Source: Methylomonas sp. 11b (lineage in GTDB: Bacteria; Pseudomonadota; Gammaproteobacteria; Methylococcales; Methylomonadaceae). Taken from it: 64,000 nucleotides of DNA. A model generated the notes under the pieces. The model did no database searches, was not told the origin of the DNA, and worked only from the letters and a program-made list of their open reading frames with translations. The stretch covers positions 1,137,586-1,201,585 of the forward strand of contig NZ_KI911557.1 of the NCBI RefSeq assembly GCF_000515215.1. The letters run 5' to 3'. A program made the position numbers and the translations under genes. Below, piece by piece: positions 54,642-63,367 of the stretch. How positions within the stretch are numbered: position 1 is the stretch's first letter; the number at the start of each line of letters is the position of its first letter.

Positions 54642-56384
54642 GTGGAAAATCAAGCCATCGACATCAAGGACTACCTAAAAATCATCAAACGACGCAGAAA
54701 GTTTTTGATTATTCCGTTTCTAATCATCGCGCTAATCAGCATCGTTTTGGCAGTGCTGTTACCGGCTGTGTACCGCTCTACTTCCACCATTTTGATCGAA
54801 GCGCAAGAAATCCCTGCCGAACTGGTGCATTCCACCGTCACCACCTTCGCGGACCAACGGATTCAGATGATCAGCCAAAGGATCATGACCCGACCGAATT
54901 TGACCGAAATCATCAAGAAATACGATCTCTACGCCGAGGAACGGCAAAAAAAACCGGAAGAAGTGATTCTGGAAAAAATGCGTAAAAGTATAAAAGTGGA
55001 AACCATCAGTGCCGACGTTGCCAATAATAAAAGCGGCCCGGCCCAACAAGCCACCATCGCCTTCACACTGACATTCGACGACAAATCGCCACCGCTTGCG
55101 CAAAAAGTAGCCAACGAATTAACTTCCTTATTCCTTAAGGAAAACATCAAATCGCGCACCGAATCCGCCGAAAATGCGGCATTGTTTTTGAGCGAGGAAT
55201 CCAAACGCCTTAAAGCCAAAATTCAGGAAATTCAACAAAACCTGGCTACGTTCAAGGAAAAAAACCTGAATCAACTGCCGCAAATCAGCGCCATGAACCA
55301 GCAAGAACTGACCTCCTTGAGTAACCAGTTATTGCAATTGGATAGCCAAGAGCGAACACTGCAAGATAGGCGTTATTACCTTGAAGGCGAACTGGCGCAA
55401 ATCGATCCCAACACCATGGCCACCAACGCCGTGGGCAATCGGGTGTTCGACATGAAAGACCGTTTGAAGGAACTGCAATCGCAATATCCATCCGTATTAT
55501 CTAACCACTCCGCCAGCCATCCTGATGTGATTAAAATCAAACGGGAAATCGACTCATTACAGAAAGAAATCGGCTCCAATACCGATCTAAACGCGATGAA
55601 TGGCGAACTAACCGACAGAAAAGCCGAATTGGCCTTGTTGTTGAAACAGTATTCGGACAAACATCCGGACGTCGTGAAACTGCAAAAACAAATCAGCGCC
55701 TTGCAACAAAGCCTGAGCACAGCGAAACAAAGCGACTACAGTAACGCCAACATTCAACCGGATAATCCCGCCTATATCACCTTGAAATCTCAGCTGGCTT
55801 CGGTGAATACGGAGATAGAGTCTTTGAATTTCACTCGTGGCCGTGTGCAGAGCAAAATGGAAGAGTTGCGCTCAAGCCTACGCCAATCGCCATTGGTTGA
55901 AAAAGAATACATGGATTTGATTCAGGATCTGGACAATACCAATCTGCGCTACCGGGAAGTAAGCGCCCGTGAAATGGAGGCGCAAATCTCGCAACAATTG
56001 GAGATGGAAAGAAAAGGCGAGCGCTTCACCTTAATCGACCCTCCGCAAGAGCCGTTGCAACCGGTTAGCCCTAATCGAATTGCAATTATGGTATTGGGTA
56101 TGGTGTTGGCTTTGGCCAGCGGTTTTGGCGCAGTCGCGTTGACCGAAATGCTGGATTCGACCATCAATAGCCCAAAAGCAGTCGCCGCGATTCTGGGCGT
56201 GGAACCTTTGGCTTCGATACCTTATTTTGAAAGCCAAAAAGAACATCAAGCTTATAAAAACGAAAGACGGCTGTTGTTGATAGGCATGGCAATAGCCGGC
56301 ATTCTGGCTGTCGTTGCTTTTCATTTTATCGTCATGCCGCTAGATGTATTTTGGTACAAATTACTACGTGTCGTGGGCAATTAA
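54642..56384 (+). CDS. Wzz-type polysaccharide co-polymerase / chain length protein
   Basis: Inner-membrane protein of 580 residues. The GTG start follows the barrel gene by one base. N-terminal cytoplasmic stretch IDIKDYLKIIKRRRKFL, first membrane helix at about 24-44, and a long periplasmic coiled coil (about 150-450). The second helix follows PxxP region QEPLQPVSPNRIAI (about 485-505). The cytoplasmic segment INSPKAVAAILGVEPLASIPYF normally contacts the BY-kinase, then a third helix (about 545-565) ends MPLDVFWYKLLR. Two related coil units, SASHPDVIKIKREIDSLQKE and SDKHPDVVKLQKQISALQQ, suggest an internal duplication. Confidence 0.93.
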   Translation: MENQAIDIKDYLKIIKRRRKFLIIPFLIIALISIVLAVLLPAVYRSTSTILIEAQEIPAELVHSTVTTFADQRIQMISQRIMTRPNLTEIIKKYDLYAEERQKKPEEVILEKMRKSIKVETISADVANNKSGPAQQATIAFTLTFDDKSPPLAQKVANELTSLFLKENIKSRTESAENAALFLSEESKRLKAKIQEIQQNLATFKEKNLNQLPQISAMNQQELTSLSNQLLQLDSQERTLQDRRYYLEGELAQIDPNTMATNAVGNRVFDMKDRLKELQSQYPSVLSNHSASHPDVIKIKREIDSLQKEIGSNTDLNAMNGELTDRKAELALLLKQYSDKHPDVVKLQKQISALQQSLSTAKQSDYSNANIQPDNPAYITLKSQLASVNTEIESLNFTRGRVQSKMEELRSSLRQSPLVEKEYMDLIQDLDNTNLRYREVSAREMEAQISQQLEMERKGERFTLIDPPQEPLQPVSPNRIAIMVLGMVLALASGFGAVALTEMLDSTINSPKAVAAILGVEPLASIPYFESQKEHQAYKNERRLLLIGMAIAGILAVVAFHFIVMPLDVFWYKLLRVVGN

Positions 56385-56402
56385 TCAGTTAAGGGAAAAT
56401 TT

Positions 56403-57185
56403 ATGAACCCCATTGAAAACCTCGTGGAAAAAAACAATCCAGCGGCCGCTTCATTAGCCAATCAACCGGGCGACAAAGTCAGTATCGCTTATACCCAAAC
56501 CCGGGTACACAGTCCGGATCAAAACTTACTGAAGCAAAACCGGATTATTTCCGCGGCGCAGCCCGGCAAATGGCTGGAATCCTACCGAATGCTGCGCACC
56601 CGCTGCCTGCAACAAATGGACGCAATGGAATGGAAGACGATGGCTATCACCAGCCCCAGCGACGGCACCGGCAATAGCTTAACGGCCGCGAATTTAGCCA
56701 TCAGCATGGCGATGGAACTTGACCGCACCGCCCTGCTGGTCGATGCCAACTTCCAGAATCCCAGCATAAACCAATTATTCGGCATTCAACCGGGCGCGGG
56801 TCTAAGCGACTATTTGTTGAACGACACTGAACTAAGCTCGATGCTGATTAACCCCGGCATTGAACGTCTGGTAGTGCTGCCGGCCGGCAAACCCTTGTTT
56901 AACTCGACGGAAATGCTGCGCTCGCCGAAGATGGTACGACTGGTTAACGAACTGAAAAGCCGTTACCCCTCGCGTATCATTATTTTCGATATGCCGCCGA
57001 TTTTATCGCACGACGATACGCTGGGTTTCTCGCCATATGTGGATTGCGTGTTATTGGTGATCGACGAAGGTCATACCAAGACCGAGCAGTTGAAGCACGC
57101 AGCCTCTTTGTTAAAAGACACCAACGTACTGGGGACAGTATTCAATAAAGCCACCGATAATAAAATCGGCTATACCGGGGTTTAG
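56403..57185 (+). CDS. BY-kinase-like (CapB/CpsD family) protein with broken nucleotide motifs
   Basis: A 260-residue cytosolic partner of the Wzz protein. It has the family layout (YRMLRTRCLQQM, AITSPSDGTG, INPGIERLVVLPAG, YVDCVLLVIDEG). However, the Walker A block reads GTGNS where GEGKT/S is expected: the ATP-binding Lys is Asn91 (codon AAT at 56673). Walker A' reads LLVDANFQNP instead of D-x-D-x-R type, and Walker B IIIFDMPP lacks the usual S/T. The C-terminus has one Tyr (GYTGV), not a cluster. Probably a pseudokinase keeping a structural role in chain-length control. An ATG follows an aaggg-type ribosome site. Confidence 0.88.
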   Translation: MNPIENLVEKNNPAAASLANQPGDKVSIAYTQTRVHSPDQNLLKQNRIISAAQPGKWLESYRMLRTRCLQQMDAMEWKTMAITSPSDGTGNSLTAANLAISMAMELDRTALLVDANFQNPSINQLFGIQPGAGLSDYLLNDTELSSMLINPGIERLVVLPAGKPLFNSTEMLRSPKMVRLVNELKSRYPSRIIIFDMPPILSHDDTLGFSPYVDCVLLVIDEGHTKTEQLKHAASLLKDTNVLGTVFNKATDNKIGYTGV

Positions 57186-57193
57186 ACCGGTTT

Positions 57194-57220
57194 GACGTGG
57201 CTACTTGCGGTAGCCACGTC
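57194..57220. terminator. Perfect 11-bp hairpin between convergent operons
   Basis: GACGTGGCTAC and GTAGCCACGTC enclose TTGCG, 9 bases after the kinase-like gene and 14 bases before the end of the prsT-like gene. No long T-run follows on either strand, but position and stem strength suggest shared termination. Confidence 0.6.
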
Positions 57221-57233
57221 ACTGCATTTCCTA

Positions 57234-59621
57234 TCAGAGTTTACTCAAAACATCCTTCGCTTCATTCAAGCCGTCGAATTCCACTTTTTTATCGACCGCT
57301 TTTTGCAAATACTCGCGGGCTTTAACCGGATCGTTTTGCTTGAAGTAGACCATACCCAAATGATAATTGCTGATCGGTGATTGCGGATCGCGTTCGATCA
57401 CTTTCAACATGATCTCTTTAGCCTTGTCGTAATTGCCTTGTTTATAGGCAACCCAAGCCGCCGTATCCATCATGTTAGGGTTATTGGTCTGCAACAAAGG
57501 TTCGGCCAATTTGGCGGCACGTTCCAAACTATCCGGACTGGACGAAAAATCCGACAAGTAACTGGCCAGATTATTAACCGCAACCACCGAATCCGGATGC
57601 AGTTTGTAAGACTCTTCGTATAGCGCCAGAACCTGCTCATGTTGACCATCGCGATGATACAAACGCGCCAAATCATCGACCAACTCCAATGCGCCCTTAG
57701 TCTTCTCAATACCCTTTTTATAAATATCGATGGCTTCGGCCTTATTTTTTTGCGCCAGTTCGATCAGGGCCAAATTCCGATAAGGGCTATACCAATCCGG
57801 TTTAATACTTAAAGCCTTTGTGTAAGCTGTTTTTGCGTCCGCGAATTTTTGCTCGTTCAGATAAGCGCCGCCCATCAGGTTATAGGCAATAAAATGATCC
57901 GGCTGCTGTTTGATGACTTGCTGCAATTTGCCGATAGCCTTATCCGACTGCTTCAATACCAAATAGCTTTTTACCATCTCGGTCAAAGGCTCAATCGCAT
58001 CAGGCTTACGCGCCAGGGCCTGTTGAAACGCTTCTGTGCTGGCTTCCAACTTACCTTCCGCCTGATAGCCCAAGCCGGACATGTAAAAGCCGGTGGCATC
58101 CTTATCCGATAGCTGTTGCACCTGCTTAGCAATGTCCTGTGCCTTATCCCAATGCTTTTGCGACAACTCCATTTTAAACATCGCCTCCAAGCCTTTCAGA
58201 CTTTTCGGATTGGCTTTCATCAGTGCTTCAAGCTGCTGTTTTGCTTGATCCTGGTGCCCGGCTTTCATATGCAAGCCAACCAAATCCAGCCGGGCGGTCT
58301 CATCGCCCGGTGCGACGGCAACCACTTTTTCCATGTTTTCTCTGGCCAGTTCTTCCTCGTTATTGCGCAGATGGGCCGCGGCCAGCATTTTCAATACGCC
58401 GATATTATTGGGTTGATCAACCAATACCGAGCGAAAATCGGAAATTGCATCGGGAATTTTGTTTTCACCCAAGGCAAACTGACCACGTAGCGTCAAAGCC
58501 TCAGCATCGCGCGGATTGCTATCCAACACTTCTTTGATCAAGGCTTTAGCCTCGTCGCCACGCTTGGTCATGGCATACAAGGCAGCCAATTTATTCCGCG
58601 CGGTGATGCCGCTCGGTCCCAACTTATCCTGTTCGACGACTTCTTTCATAGTCGCTTCGGCCTTATCGATTTCCTTTTTGGAAAGCTGGATATTGGCCAG
58701 TTTGAATTTCAACTCATACGCTTGCGGCTTTTGCTCTATCATCGGCAACAGCTCGGCAATCGCCACTTCCGGACTGCGTTTTTCCAACAGGAAATCGACT
58801 AAATACGTCTTGGCGGTATCGTTGTCCGGCAATTTGCTGACCGCGTCGCGCAGAGTAGCTTCGGCTTTATCGACTTGTTTGGTACCGACTTGGAACAAAG
58901 CTAACGTACGGTAATGCTGTAATTGCTGCGGCTCCAGTTTGACAATTTCCACCAACATTGCCTCTGAATCGGCAATCTGATTGTTTTTAGCGTACAAGCC
59001 GGCCAGCATGCTGCGCAATGCAACATTATCGGGCTTCTTTTCAATAGTTTGCTTCAATAAAACAATCGCTTCATCGACTTTATCCAAACGCGCCTTAATA
59101 GACGCCATCATCAACGTCGCCGGCACATCGTCCGGACTGTTTTTCAAGGCGCGCTCCACCGTCATAATCGCGCCGTCGCTGTTATTTTTGGCTGCTTGTA
59201 CGCCGGCGAACAACACCAACGCCTCGACATTATCCGGTTCCTTCGCCAACGCTTCGCCAACCATTTTTTCTGCATCGTCTACCGCACGATTCAACAATAA
59301 CAACTGGCCGACCCGCACCCGCGCCATCACGTGATTTTCGTTGCCGGCAACGACGGTACTATATTCCTTAAAGGCATTTTCGATTTTGCCTTGCTTGCTC
59401 AGGGCTTCCGCGATTTGAAAGTGAGTTTCCCAGTCCTTAGGATCGATTTGCAGCACGTTTTTATAGGCAAGCAACGCTTTTTCATAATCGCCCGCTTGAT
59501 ATAGCTGTTTGCCTTCTTCCATGTATTTCGCTTTCCGTTCATCGGCGCCGTTACAGGCCACCAAGCCGGTCGATAACACAACAATGCCTAGATTTTTTAA
59601 AAAATTTTGTTTCGTTGCCAT
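57234..59621 (-). CDS. prsT: PrsT-like TPR lipoprotein (PEP-CTERM/XrtA system type)
   Basis: A 795-residue protein with a lipoprotein signal (LSTGLVAC, Cys23) followed by TPR units along nearly the whole length (about 20, e.g. GDYEKALLAYKNVLQIDPKD and NYDKAKEIMLKVIERDPQS). This matches the TPR lipoproteins found near XrtA exopolysaccharide genes, usually about 850-930 residues, so this one is slightly short. Periplasmic face location is expected; a role in assembling export or sorting components is inferred. It is convergent with the kinase-like gene and follows the porin operon on the same strand. Confidence 0.88.
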   Translation of the reverse strand: MATKQNFLKNLGIVVLSTGLVACNGADERKAKYMEEGKQLYQAGDYEKALLAYKNVLQIDPKDWETHFQIAEALSKQGKIENAFKEYSTVVAGNENHVMARVRVGQLLLLNRAVDDAEKMVGEALAKEPDNVEALVLFAGVQAAKNNSDGAIMTVERALKNSPDDVPATLMMASIKARLDKVDEAIVLLKQTIEKKPDNVALRSMLAGLYAKNNQIADSEAMLVEIVKLEPQQLQHYRTLALFQVGTKQVDKAEATLRDAVSKLPDNDTAKTYLVDFLLEKRSPEVAIAELLPMIEQKPQAYELKFKLANIQLSKKEIDKAEATMKEVVEQDKLGPSGITARNKLAALYAMTKRGDEAKALIKEVLDSNPRDAEALTLRGQFALGENKIPDAISDFRSVLVDQPNNIGVLKMLAAAHLRNNEEELARENMEKVVAVAPGDETARLDLVGLHMKAGHQDQAKQQLEALMKANPKSLKGLEAMFKMELSQKHWDKAQDIAKQVQQLSDKDATGFYMSGLGYQAEGKLEASTEAFQQALARKPDAIEPLTEMVKSYLVLKQSDKAIGKLQQVIKQQPDHFIAYNLMGGAYLNEQKFADAKTAYTKALSIKPDWYSPYRNLALIELAQKNKAEAIDIYKKGIEKTKGALELVDDLARLYHRDGQHEQVLALYEESYKLHPDSVVAVNNLASYLSDFSSSPDSLERAAKLAEPLLQTNNPNMMDTAAWVAYKQGNYDKAKEIMLKVIERDPQSPISNYHLGMVYFKQNDPVKAREYLQKAVDKKVEFDGLNEAKDVLSKL

Positions 59622-59706
59622 TAGTCTCTCGATAATTCGTGCGTTTGATTATGTAGCCGCCATGATGGAGCGCCGCTTTTTGGGATTTTAACTTATTTAC
59701 GCGACC

Positions 59707-59720
59707 AAGCCTTAAGGCTT
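59707..59720. promoter_or_regulatory. 14-bp perfect palindrome upstream of prsT-like gene
   Basis: AAGCCTTAAGGCTT is its own reverse complement and lies 86 bases upstream of the prsT-like ATG. It could be an operator; no known regulator is implied. Confidence 0.3.
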
Positions 59721-59741
59721 TCGGTAAATCGGCGAGGGTCG

Positions 59742-59764
59742 AGGTGCGGCATGTTGCCGCACCT
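59742..59764 (-). terminator. Strong hairpin after the porin operon
   Basis: AGGTGCGGCA and TGCCGCACCT pair perfectly over TGT, 12 bases beyond the coiled-coil gene stop on the minus strand. No T-run follows, so it may be a 3'-end stabiliser or rho-type boundary. Confidence 0.5.
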
Positions 59765-59775
59765 GAGTACAGAAA

Positions 59776-60435
59776 CTATTGGACGCCAGCCGGCGCTGTG
59801 CCGATATCTGCAGCGGATTGTTTTTGATATTTACCGGCGTTCAACTTGTCCTCATATTCCTGAACAATGGTTTCCATTTCGACACTATTGAATTGCAGCA
59901 AGGCTTCATTCTGCAACACACTAGCCAGTGCGCCTTTGTTTTCGTAGCGTTCCAGCAATTCCTTGGCAGCCTCGTAAAGTTTCACATTATGAGTATCGCA
60001 AACACCCAATTGCTGTTCAGTTGCTTGCTGCTTGGCATTTATTGCGGCTAATTGCGCCTGTAAATCCGCTTTAGCCTGACTCACTTCCTTATGCTTTTCA
60101 ATCACGTCGGAGAGTCTGGCATTGGTTTTCTCTAAACGCTCTCGCACCTCGCCGTTGGAGTTTCGCTGCGCGGACAACTCGCTGCTGATTTGCTCCTTGG
60201 CTGCAACCGCCGCCGAATGGGCTTTTTTCAACTGCTCAAGCTCTTGTAAATCCTCGGCTAACTTGGCCGATTCGGCCTTTGCCGCATCCCGCTCGGCCGT
60301 CAGGCTTTTGACCATGGCTTGCAGCTTTAACACGGCGCCGTCGTTCTTGGCGGCCTCACGCGGCGCGGCCTGACCGGCAGACCAGCCGCTACTGACAAGC
60401 AGAAATAAAACGGCAACTATCGGAAATGTGTTCAT
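59776..60435 (-). CDS. Periplasmic coiled-coil protein of the TonB-porin operon
   Basis: A 219-residue protein with a signal peptide (FPIVAVLFLLVSSGWSAGQAA). Residues about 35-145 form a long coiled coil rich in A, K, E and Q. A helical end follows with one Cys (GVCDTHNVKLYEAAKELLERYENKG). ATG 60435 is preferred over a TTG two codons upstream. I do not know the function; its place 5 bases after the porin gene suggests it spans or braces the periplasm for that porin or the TonB complex. Confidence 0.75.
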   Translation of the reverse strand: MNTFPIVAVLFLLVSSGWSAGQAAPREAAKNDGAVLKLQAMVKSLTAERDAAKAESAKLAEDLQELEQLKKAHSAAVAAKEQISSELSAQRNSNGEVRERLEKTNARLSDVIEKHKEVSQAKADLQAQLAAINAKQQATEQQLGVCDTHNVKLYEAAKELLERYENKGALASVLQNEALLQFNSVEMETIVQEYEDKLNAGKYQKQSAADIGTAPAGVQ

Positions 60436-60446
60436 TGGCAACCTAC

Positions 60447-62141
60447 CTAGAATTGCGTATTGACATCGATCTGCAACACATCGATACCGAGAGGGGGTCC
60501 AGTGATGATATCGGCACTCAACCAGCGACCGGTCAGCCAGACGTTTTTCATCAAGCCATAGTTACCGCCGATGAACCAGCCTTTGCTGTTGGTACCGCCG
60601 AGGTGGAGGTCGGAATCGGTGAAAGCGTCCAATACCGCATCGCGCTCCACGTACTTGTAGGCGGCAAACACATTCCAATGCCCGGCCACCTCGGCTCGCG
60701 GCCAACCGAAATCCGCCCTAAACTGCCAGGCGTTGGTTTTACCCTCGACCACGGTACCGTTCAGCATCCGGCTGACCGCAGCTTTATTAAAGCCGACGTT
60801 TTTGGCGTAATCACCGCTTAAGCGCAAGCGATAGGGAGCGAACATGGCCATTTCGTAGGAAATATTGGCATTGACAATGTTGTAATCGGACGCCAAGCCG
60901 ACCATACCCGGATTGGAAGCCAACGCCCCGGTGCCTTCTCGGCAGATCGACGCTAAGGTATTGCCGCCCTGCATGAATTCAGGCCGTGAAGCGGTATTGC
61001 CACGCGTATTGAGATCGCAAGTACCTAAAACGCTAGTATTTTGCTTGGCTTCGACGTTGACATAATCGAAATAAGCCAGCGCCGCCTTTAAATTGTCTTG
61101 ATTGATAAAGCCCCAATCGACCCCGACCTGACCGCCGAACAACCATTTATCGCTGCTCAGTGCCGACTCTTGCAGCGGAAACGCACCCGCCGTGGCAAAC
61201 ACGGAATGGGTTTGATCGTCGTTGGCCATCAAGCTGTCCGAACCGCCCAAACGGTGGCGCACAGTGCCGGCAAAACCCTCGAAAGATAAATCCGTATCCC
61301 ACACCAATTCGCTACCGCCGGTAAATTCGCCGCCGCCGGTATACCAGGGATTCTTGATACGACCGCCCGACAAGGTCAGCCATTTGAATTTGTTATCGTC
61401 GAACGCATCGTATTGCAGATAAGCCCTATCCACGGTGAAATCGTATTTTTGCCCGGTAAATCCCAGAGACTGGTTGGTGGATACCGGATCGCGTTGATTA
61501 CCCGTGGCCAAACGCACACCGGCCTTCAATCCATCAGTGACAATGGCATCAATACCCAAGCGCAAGCGTTCGCGGAAATGTTGTCTGTCAGTAGTGGTAT
61601 TCAAGAATTGATCCACACCCGCCGCGCTCAGACCGCCTCTTTCGTTAACCGCCTGCCAATCGATATAAGAATTGGCGATATTTTCGTCGGCCATGTATTC
61701 ATGCTGCGAGCGCAGACGAATATCACCGGATAATTTGAAGCGTTTGATCCAGTCAGGTAGCGCATTCGGCATACCCCATTGCTCGTTCTTGGCCTTTTGC
61801 ATCACATCGCCGACCACTTCTTCGCGCAGCTCACTGCGCACCTGCTGACGAATCTCGTCTTTGACGAAGTCAGGCACATAAGCCACGCGCACTTCATCGG
61901 CCGGCACCGCTTCCTTGGCACCGGAGGCCTTGGCTTCAGCCACCTGCTGGCCCGCTTCGACTTCGGCTTGCTTGATCATCTCGTTAGCAGCCTTGTCGGT
62001 AATCACGCCTTGTTTGACCAGTTGTTTGATCAAATTAGTGGTGGTATTGCGCAGTTTCAGCAACTCTTCCTTTTCTCCGGCCTGCACGGTGCCGATCAGC
62101 CCTGATAGTGCCAGGGCCATCAGCTGTTTTTTCTTCGCCAT
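60447..62141 (-). CDS. Putative porin (Porin_5-like) with N-terminal helical domain
   Basis: Outer-membrane protein of 564 residues. The signal peptide (MAKKKQLMALALSGLIGTVQAG) is followed by about 100 residues of charged helix (KEELLKLRNTTTNLIKQLVKQG, DEIRQQVRSELREEVV). A barrel of roughly 16 strands begins at IKRFKLSGDIRLRSQHEY and ends in an aromatic residue (IDVNTQF). The sequence matches the putative porin group often found next to TonB genes. The substrate is unknown. The periplasmic helical domain may trimerise or touch the TonB complex. Confidence 0.88.
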   Translation of the reverse strand: MAKKKQLMALALSGLIGTVQAGEKEELLKLRNTTTNLIKQLVKQGVITDKAANEMIKQAEVEAGQQVAEAKASGAKEAVPADEVRVAYVPDFVKDEIRQQVRSELREEVVGDVMQKAKNEQWGMPNALPDWIKRFKLSGDIRLRSQHEYMADENIANSYIDWQAVNERGGLSAAGVDQFLNTTTDRQHFRERLRLGIDAIVTDGLKAGVRLATGNQRDPVSTNQSLGFTGQKYDFTVDRAYLQYDAFDDNKFKWLTLSGGRIKNPWYTGGGEFTGGSELVWDTDLSFEGFAGTVRHRLGGSDSLMANDDQTHSVFATAGAFPLQESALSSDKWLFGGQVGVDWGFINQDNLKAALAYFDYVNVEAKQNTSVLGTCDLNTRGNTASRPEFMQGGNTLASICREGTGALASNPGMVGLASDYNIVNANISYEMAMFAPYRLRLSGDYAKNVGFNKAAVSRMLNGTVVEGKTNAWQFRADFGWPRAEVAGHWNVFAAYKYVERDAVLDAFTDSDLHLGGTNSKGWFIGGNYGLMKNVWLTGRWLSADIITGPPLGIDVLQIDVNTQF

Positions 62142-62159
62142 TGTTTTACCTGTGGATAC

Positions 62160-62822
62160 TTAAATACGTGATGAAATTTTTAACTTAATCGGCTGCTGCA
62201 TGCCCGGCGGCGGTGCCTCCGCGACTCGGTCGAATTTGTTTAACAAGCGGCTGAGCAATTCGTCTATGTCCGCATCGTTGCTGCCCTTGGCCAATTCCAC
62301 CCGTTCTACAGAGCCGTCGGCTTTCAGCCAGACCTTGACGATGGCGGTATAACCTTTACGGCGCAATTCTTCGTGGCTGCTGAGAATGTTCAGAATGCCG
62401 TTCTTGACCAAACCGCCGTACCAGGCAAACGGGTTGCCGGCTCCACCGCCGAACAGCCCGGTGCCGCCCTTACGGGCTGCCAGACCAAAACCGTCCGAAC
62501 CGGCCGTGCCCTCGGCATCCAGGCCAAGGTCGCGCGGCGGTGCTTGTTCCGGTTCGGGTTCCGGCTCAGGCTCGGGTTCCGGATCGGGTTCCTTGATTTT
62601 TTCCTTGATTTCCGGCTCGGGCGGCTTTTCTACTTTCGGCGGTGGCGGCGGTGGGGGTGGAGGTTTAAATAAGGTAACCGCCTGAATTTTTTTCTCGTTT
62701 TTCGTCGGCTTTTTGTCGACGAACTCCATAATGATCTTAACGACGTAAAAAATCGCGATAGCGGCGATTACGGCAGCGATAAGCATCGGTATATAAACCC
62801 GCCAATGTTTCTTGTTTGACAT
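62160..62822 (-). CDS. tonB: TonB-family energy transducer
   Basis: A 220-residue bitopic protein: membrane helix about 11-32, a Pro run (PPPPPPPPP) and PE-rich arm (DPEPEPEPEPEPEQ) that spans the periplasm, a Gly-rich section, and a C-terminal TonB-like domain (RRKGYTAIVKVWLKADGSVERVEL). It links the proton motive force from ExbB-ExbD to an outer-membrane partner. Gene order exbB-exbD-tonB-porin suggests that the porin-like protein is this partner, although no TonB-dependent receptor plug is seen. Confidence 0.9.
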   Translation of the reverse strand: MSNKKHWRVYIPMLIAAVIAAIAIFYVVKIIMEFVDKKPTKNEKKIQAVTLFKPPPPPPPPPKVEKPPEPEIKEKIKEPDPEPEPEPEPEPEQAPPRDLGLDAEGTAGSDGFGLAARKGGTGLFGGGAGNPFAWYGGLVKNGILNILSSHEELRRKGYTAIVKVWLKADGSVERVELAKGSNDADIDELLSRLLNKFDRVAEAPPPGMQQPIKLKISSRI

Positions 62823-62833
62823 GTCGCAAGGCT

Positions 62834-63238
62834 TTATTTGGTCAGATTTTGGGTAACCAGACCAACCTGGGTAATTTCCAGTTTGCCGAGCAAAGCCAGA
62901 ATATCGACGACGCTTTGGTACTGGACAGTGGCATCGCCCTTAACCACCACCGGCAATTCCGGATTGGCGGCCTTGTATTGCATCAACGTCGATTCCAGTT
63001 GCTCCATCGTCACCGGAAAGGTATCCAGAAACAAAGTACCGTCCGCCGTCACCGTGATGGCTTTGGTTTGCGGCTTGGCCAAACTGGGCGTATTACTGGC
63101 CTTGGGCAGATTGACCTGCACGCCTTGCACGGCCGCCGTGGTCATCAGAATGAACACCACCAGCAACACATAAGCCAAATCCAGCATCGGCGTGACGTTG
63201 ATTTCGTCGTACGCTGCGTTTTCTTCTTGAACTTTCAT
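62834..63238 (-). CDS. exbD: Biopolymer transport protein ExbD
   Basis: A 134-residue bitopic protein. ATG 63238 (MKVQEENAAYDEINVTPML) is chosen by similarity to ExbD/TolR starts. The single helix carries the proton-carrying Asp (INVTPMLDLAYVLLVVFILM). Periplasmic domain has ITVTADGTLFLDT and VVKGDATVQYQSVV. It lies 11 bases upstream of tonB. Confidence 0.95.
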   Translation of the reverse strand: MKVQEENAAYDEINVTPMLDLAYVLLVVFILMTTAAVQGVQVNLPKASNTPSLAKPQTKAITVTADGTLFLDTFPVTMEQLESTLMQYKAANPELPVVVKGDATVQYQSVVDILALLGKLEITQVGLVTQNLTK

Positions 63239-63367
63239 TGAGTATTCTCGTGATCCACAGATCGGGTTTCGGAAGTTGGGTTCGCTCGATAGAGCGCAAT
63301 CCGGCACATCGAAGCCAACATGCCGGCTTAAGACTAGCGCCTAATCCGACTTACATTTCTTTTCAAC

